Shown here: piece after piece, positions 62,848 through 64,000 of the stretch
How the letters are laid out: every line of letters starts with the position of its first letter
How positions within the stretch are numbered: position 1 is the stretch's first letter
Assembly: GCF_007747995.1 (NCBI RefSeq)
Contig: NZ_CP036276.1
Location: 5,446,001-5,510,000 of the forward strand
Length of the DNA: 64,000 nucleotides
Source of the DNA: Symmachiella dynata
Lineage (GTDB): Bacteria; Planctomycetota; Planctomycetia; Planctomycetales; Planctomycetaceae
Reading direction: 5' to 3'
Notes under the pieces: model-generated
Database searches by the model: none
Told to the model about the DNA's origin: nothing
Seen by the model: only the letters and a program-made list of their open reading frames with translations
Position numbers and translations under genes: made by a program

Positions 62848-63639
62848 ATGAGTGAACAACCGGAGATTTCGCGGCGGCTGGAGGTCGCCCTGACAGTGAC
62901 ACAGGCGGCCGCGGAGTTGATCATGCCGCACTACCAATCGGCCGATTTGGCGGTGGAGAGTAAAGGGGACGAAAGTCCTGTAACCGTGGCGGACAAAGGG
63001 GCGGAAAAACTCATTCGCGAACGGCTCTTTGATGTCTTCCCCGACGATAGCGTGCTGGGAGAAGAATTTGACGATGTCGAGGGGACCAGCGGATACCGTT
63101 GGGTCCTCGATCCGATCGACGGCACAAAATCGTTCATCCACGGTGTGCCCCTGTTTGGCACGTTGGCTGGTTTGGAATACGACGGTCGCTTGGTGGCGGG
63201 CGTTTGCCGGTTTCCCGCACTGAATGAAGTCGTCTATGCCTCGCTGGGAGAAGGTGCCTGGTGGCAACGTCGCGACCAAAAACCGGTTGCTGCGCGCGTC
63301 AGCGATATTTCGGATATGTCGCAGGCCCTGTTTTGCACTACGACGATCACCCGTTGGGAACAAATCGGGCGTACCGAAGCGTTTCACGACCTCTGTACCA
63401 AATCGAAACTGACCCGCGGTTGGGGCGACTGTTACGGACACATTCTGGTCGCAACCGGACGGGCGGAGGTGATGATTGATCCCGAATTGAGTGCCTGGGA
63501 TTGTGCCGCCTTGATTCCGATCATGGTCGAAGCGGGGGGCGACTTTGTCGACTGGAAGGGCAAACGTTCAATGCATTCTGGAAACGGGTTGTCGGTCAAT
63601 GCGGCATTGAAGGATGAGATTTTGGCGATTTTGCAATAA
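62848..63639 (+). CDS. inositol-monophosphatase-family phosphatase (histidinol-phosphatase-like)
   Basis: A 263-aa Mg-dependent sugar-phosphate phosphatase. ATG 62848 (MSEQPEISRRLEVALTVTQ) was chosen over a longer frame to 62788. Motifs are ESPVTVADKGAEKLI, GEEF, LDPIDGTKSFIHGVPLFGT and AWDCAALIPIMVEAGG, the metal- and phosphate-binding set of the family. The form IDGTKSF with GWGDCYGHILVATGRAEVMIDPELSAWD fits the bacterial HisN-type histidinol-phosphatases, but inositol-phosphate or 3'-phosphoadenosine use is possible. It lies 71 bp after the LarA-like gene. Confidence 0.88.
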   Translation: MSEQPEISRRLEVALTVTQAAAELIMPHYQSADLAVESKGDESPVTVADKGAEKLIRERLFDVFPDDSVLGEEFDDVEGTSGYRWVLDPIDGTKSFIHGVPLFGTLAGLEYDGRLVAGVCRFPALNEVVYASLGEGAWWQRRDQKPVAARVSDISDMSQALFCTTTITRWEQIGRTEAFHDLCTKSKLTRGWGDCYGHILVATGRAEVMIDPELSAWDCAALIPIMVEAGGDFVDWKGKRSMHSGNGLSVNAALKDEILAILQ

Positions 63640-63749
63640 GGCATCAGCCGCAATGCGTACCCCCCGGCGGAGTCGGGGGTTGAGGGAAAACGGAATCGTT
63701 TCACAGTCTCGACCAGCAGTCCCTGGTTTTACCGGGGAAAGGACAATTC

Positions 63750-64000
63750 ATGTTCGCAGCCCCGGCGCCTCCACACGATGGTCTGAGTTCGTACGACTAC
63801 ATCGCAGTCGCAATGTATTTGCTGGGAACGATTGGCATCGCACTGTATTTTGCGAAGCGGCAAGGATCGACGGAAGAGTTTTTCCTCGGCGGCCGGAACA
63901 TGCCTTGGTTCGCTGTCGGCTTGAGCATCATGGCGACGTTGATGTCGACGATCTCGTACTTGGCGCAACCGGGAGAGCTGATCAAAAACGGCATCACGAT
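63750..64000 (+). CDS. sodium:solute symporter family protein, 5' part only (runs off the window)
   Basis: The first 83 codons are visible from ATG 63750 with GGGGAAAGGA upstream. They give SYDYIAVAMYLLGTIGIALYFAKRQGSTEEFFLGGRNMPWFAVGLSIMATLMSTISYLAQPGE, the first two membrane helices and the EEFFLGGRNMPW motif typical of SSS/SLC5 transporters. It imports a solute with sodium; which solute is unknown. Same direction as the preceding four genes, so it may supply their substrate. Confidence 0.85.
   Translation, partial: MFAAPAPPHDGLSSYDYIAVAMYLLGTIGIALYFAKRQGSTEEFFLGGRNMPWFAVGLSIMATLMSTISYLAQPGELIKNGIT

Noticed and set aside
63655-63690. possible terminator after the phosphatase gene (CCCCCG / CGGGGG)
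   Set aside because: The stem is only 6 bp and no T-run follows, so termination before the symporter gene is doubtful.

Overview
The window looks like a stretch of a planctomycete chromosome (order Planctomycetales; genus not determined). The main support is the families present: a cytochrome c/DUF1549/DUF1553 protein paired with a Tat-exported DUF1501 protein, a second DUF1501 protein, a DUF6800-like mini-protein, FHA/kinase/cyclase signalling proteins, and many secreted proteins known mainly from planctomycetes. The G+C content looks moderately high, in the mid-50s percent by eye. GTG and TTG starts with good ribosome binding sites are common. Intergenic gaps are often several hundred bases and carry short palindromic repeats.

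Layout. 1-2.6 kb: a GT87 glycosyltransferase, two small overlapping genes and a tRNA-Gln. 2.9-8.3 kb: mfd, a quinone-reductase-like MDR enzyme and a FAH-family hydrolase. 8.7-16.3 kb: a signalling district with an FHA protein, a DUF1501 protein, a membrane Ser/Thr kinase translationally coupled to an FHA-GAF-class III cyclase, a small unknown protein and a single-domain response regulator. 16.5-30 kb: exported proteins (alpha/beta hydrolase-like, BON, two HExxH proteins, SLBB-like), a sugar isomerase-like TIM barrel, the PSCyt/PSD1-DUF1501 pair and a thiolase. 30-35.6 kb: an enolase-superfamily enzyme, an amidase, a PlsC acyltransferase and a phosphohexomutase. 35.6-37.9 kb: a nested mobile region in which a RAYT gene lies between two inverted 30-bp REP copies and an IS4-family element has inserted into the right-hand copy, leaving a 9-bp target duplication. 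38-42.6 kb: a two-TM mini-protein, a phosphotriesterase-family enzyme, a very cysteine-rich exported protein, an unknown exported protein and an orphan ThDP-binding half-enzyme. 43.5-51.6 kb: nuoHJKLMN, the membrane arm of complex I without nuoI. 51.7-59.1 kb: an unknown helical protein, TatD, an IS110-family element, leuS, an unknown protein and a TrkA-type K+ channel regulator. 59.3-64 kb: Fe-dependent alcohol dehydrogenase, PfkB kinase, LarA-like racemase, inositol-phosphatase-family enzyme and the start of a sodium:solute symporter.

The nuo genes act together as the proton-pumping arm of NADH dehydrogenase. The kinase and cyclase are coupled by an 8-base overlap and probably form one sensory unit with the nearby FHA and receiver proteins. 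The Fe-ADH and PfkB genes overlap by 4 bases, and with the LarA-like gene they suggest a small carbon-metabolism operon of unknown substrate. The most informative novelty candidates are the REP/RAYT/IS4 nested structure, several families of dispersed hairpin repeats, and a class III cyclase whose substrate-selecting residues are not canonical. No CRISPR array, rRNA, phage or biosynthetic cluster was seen.
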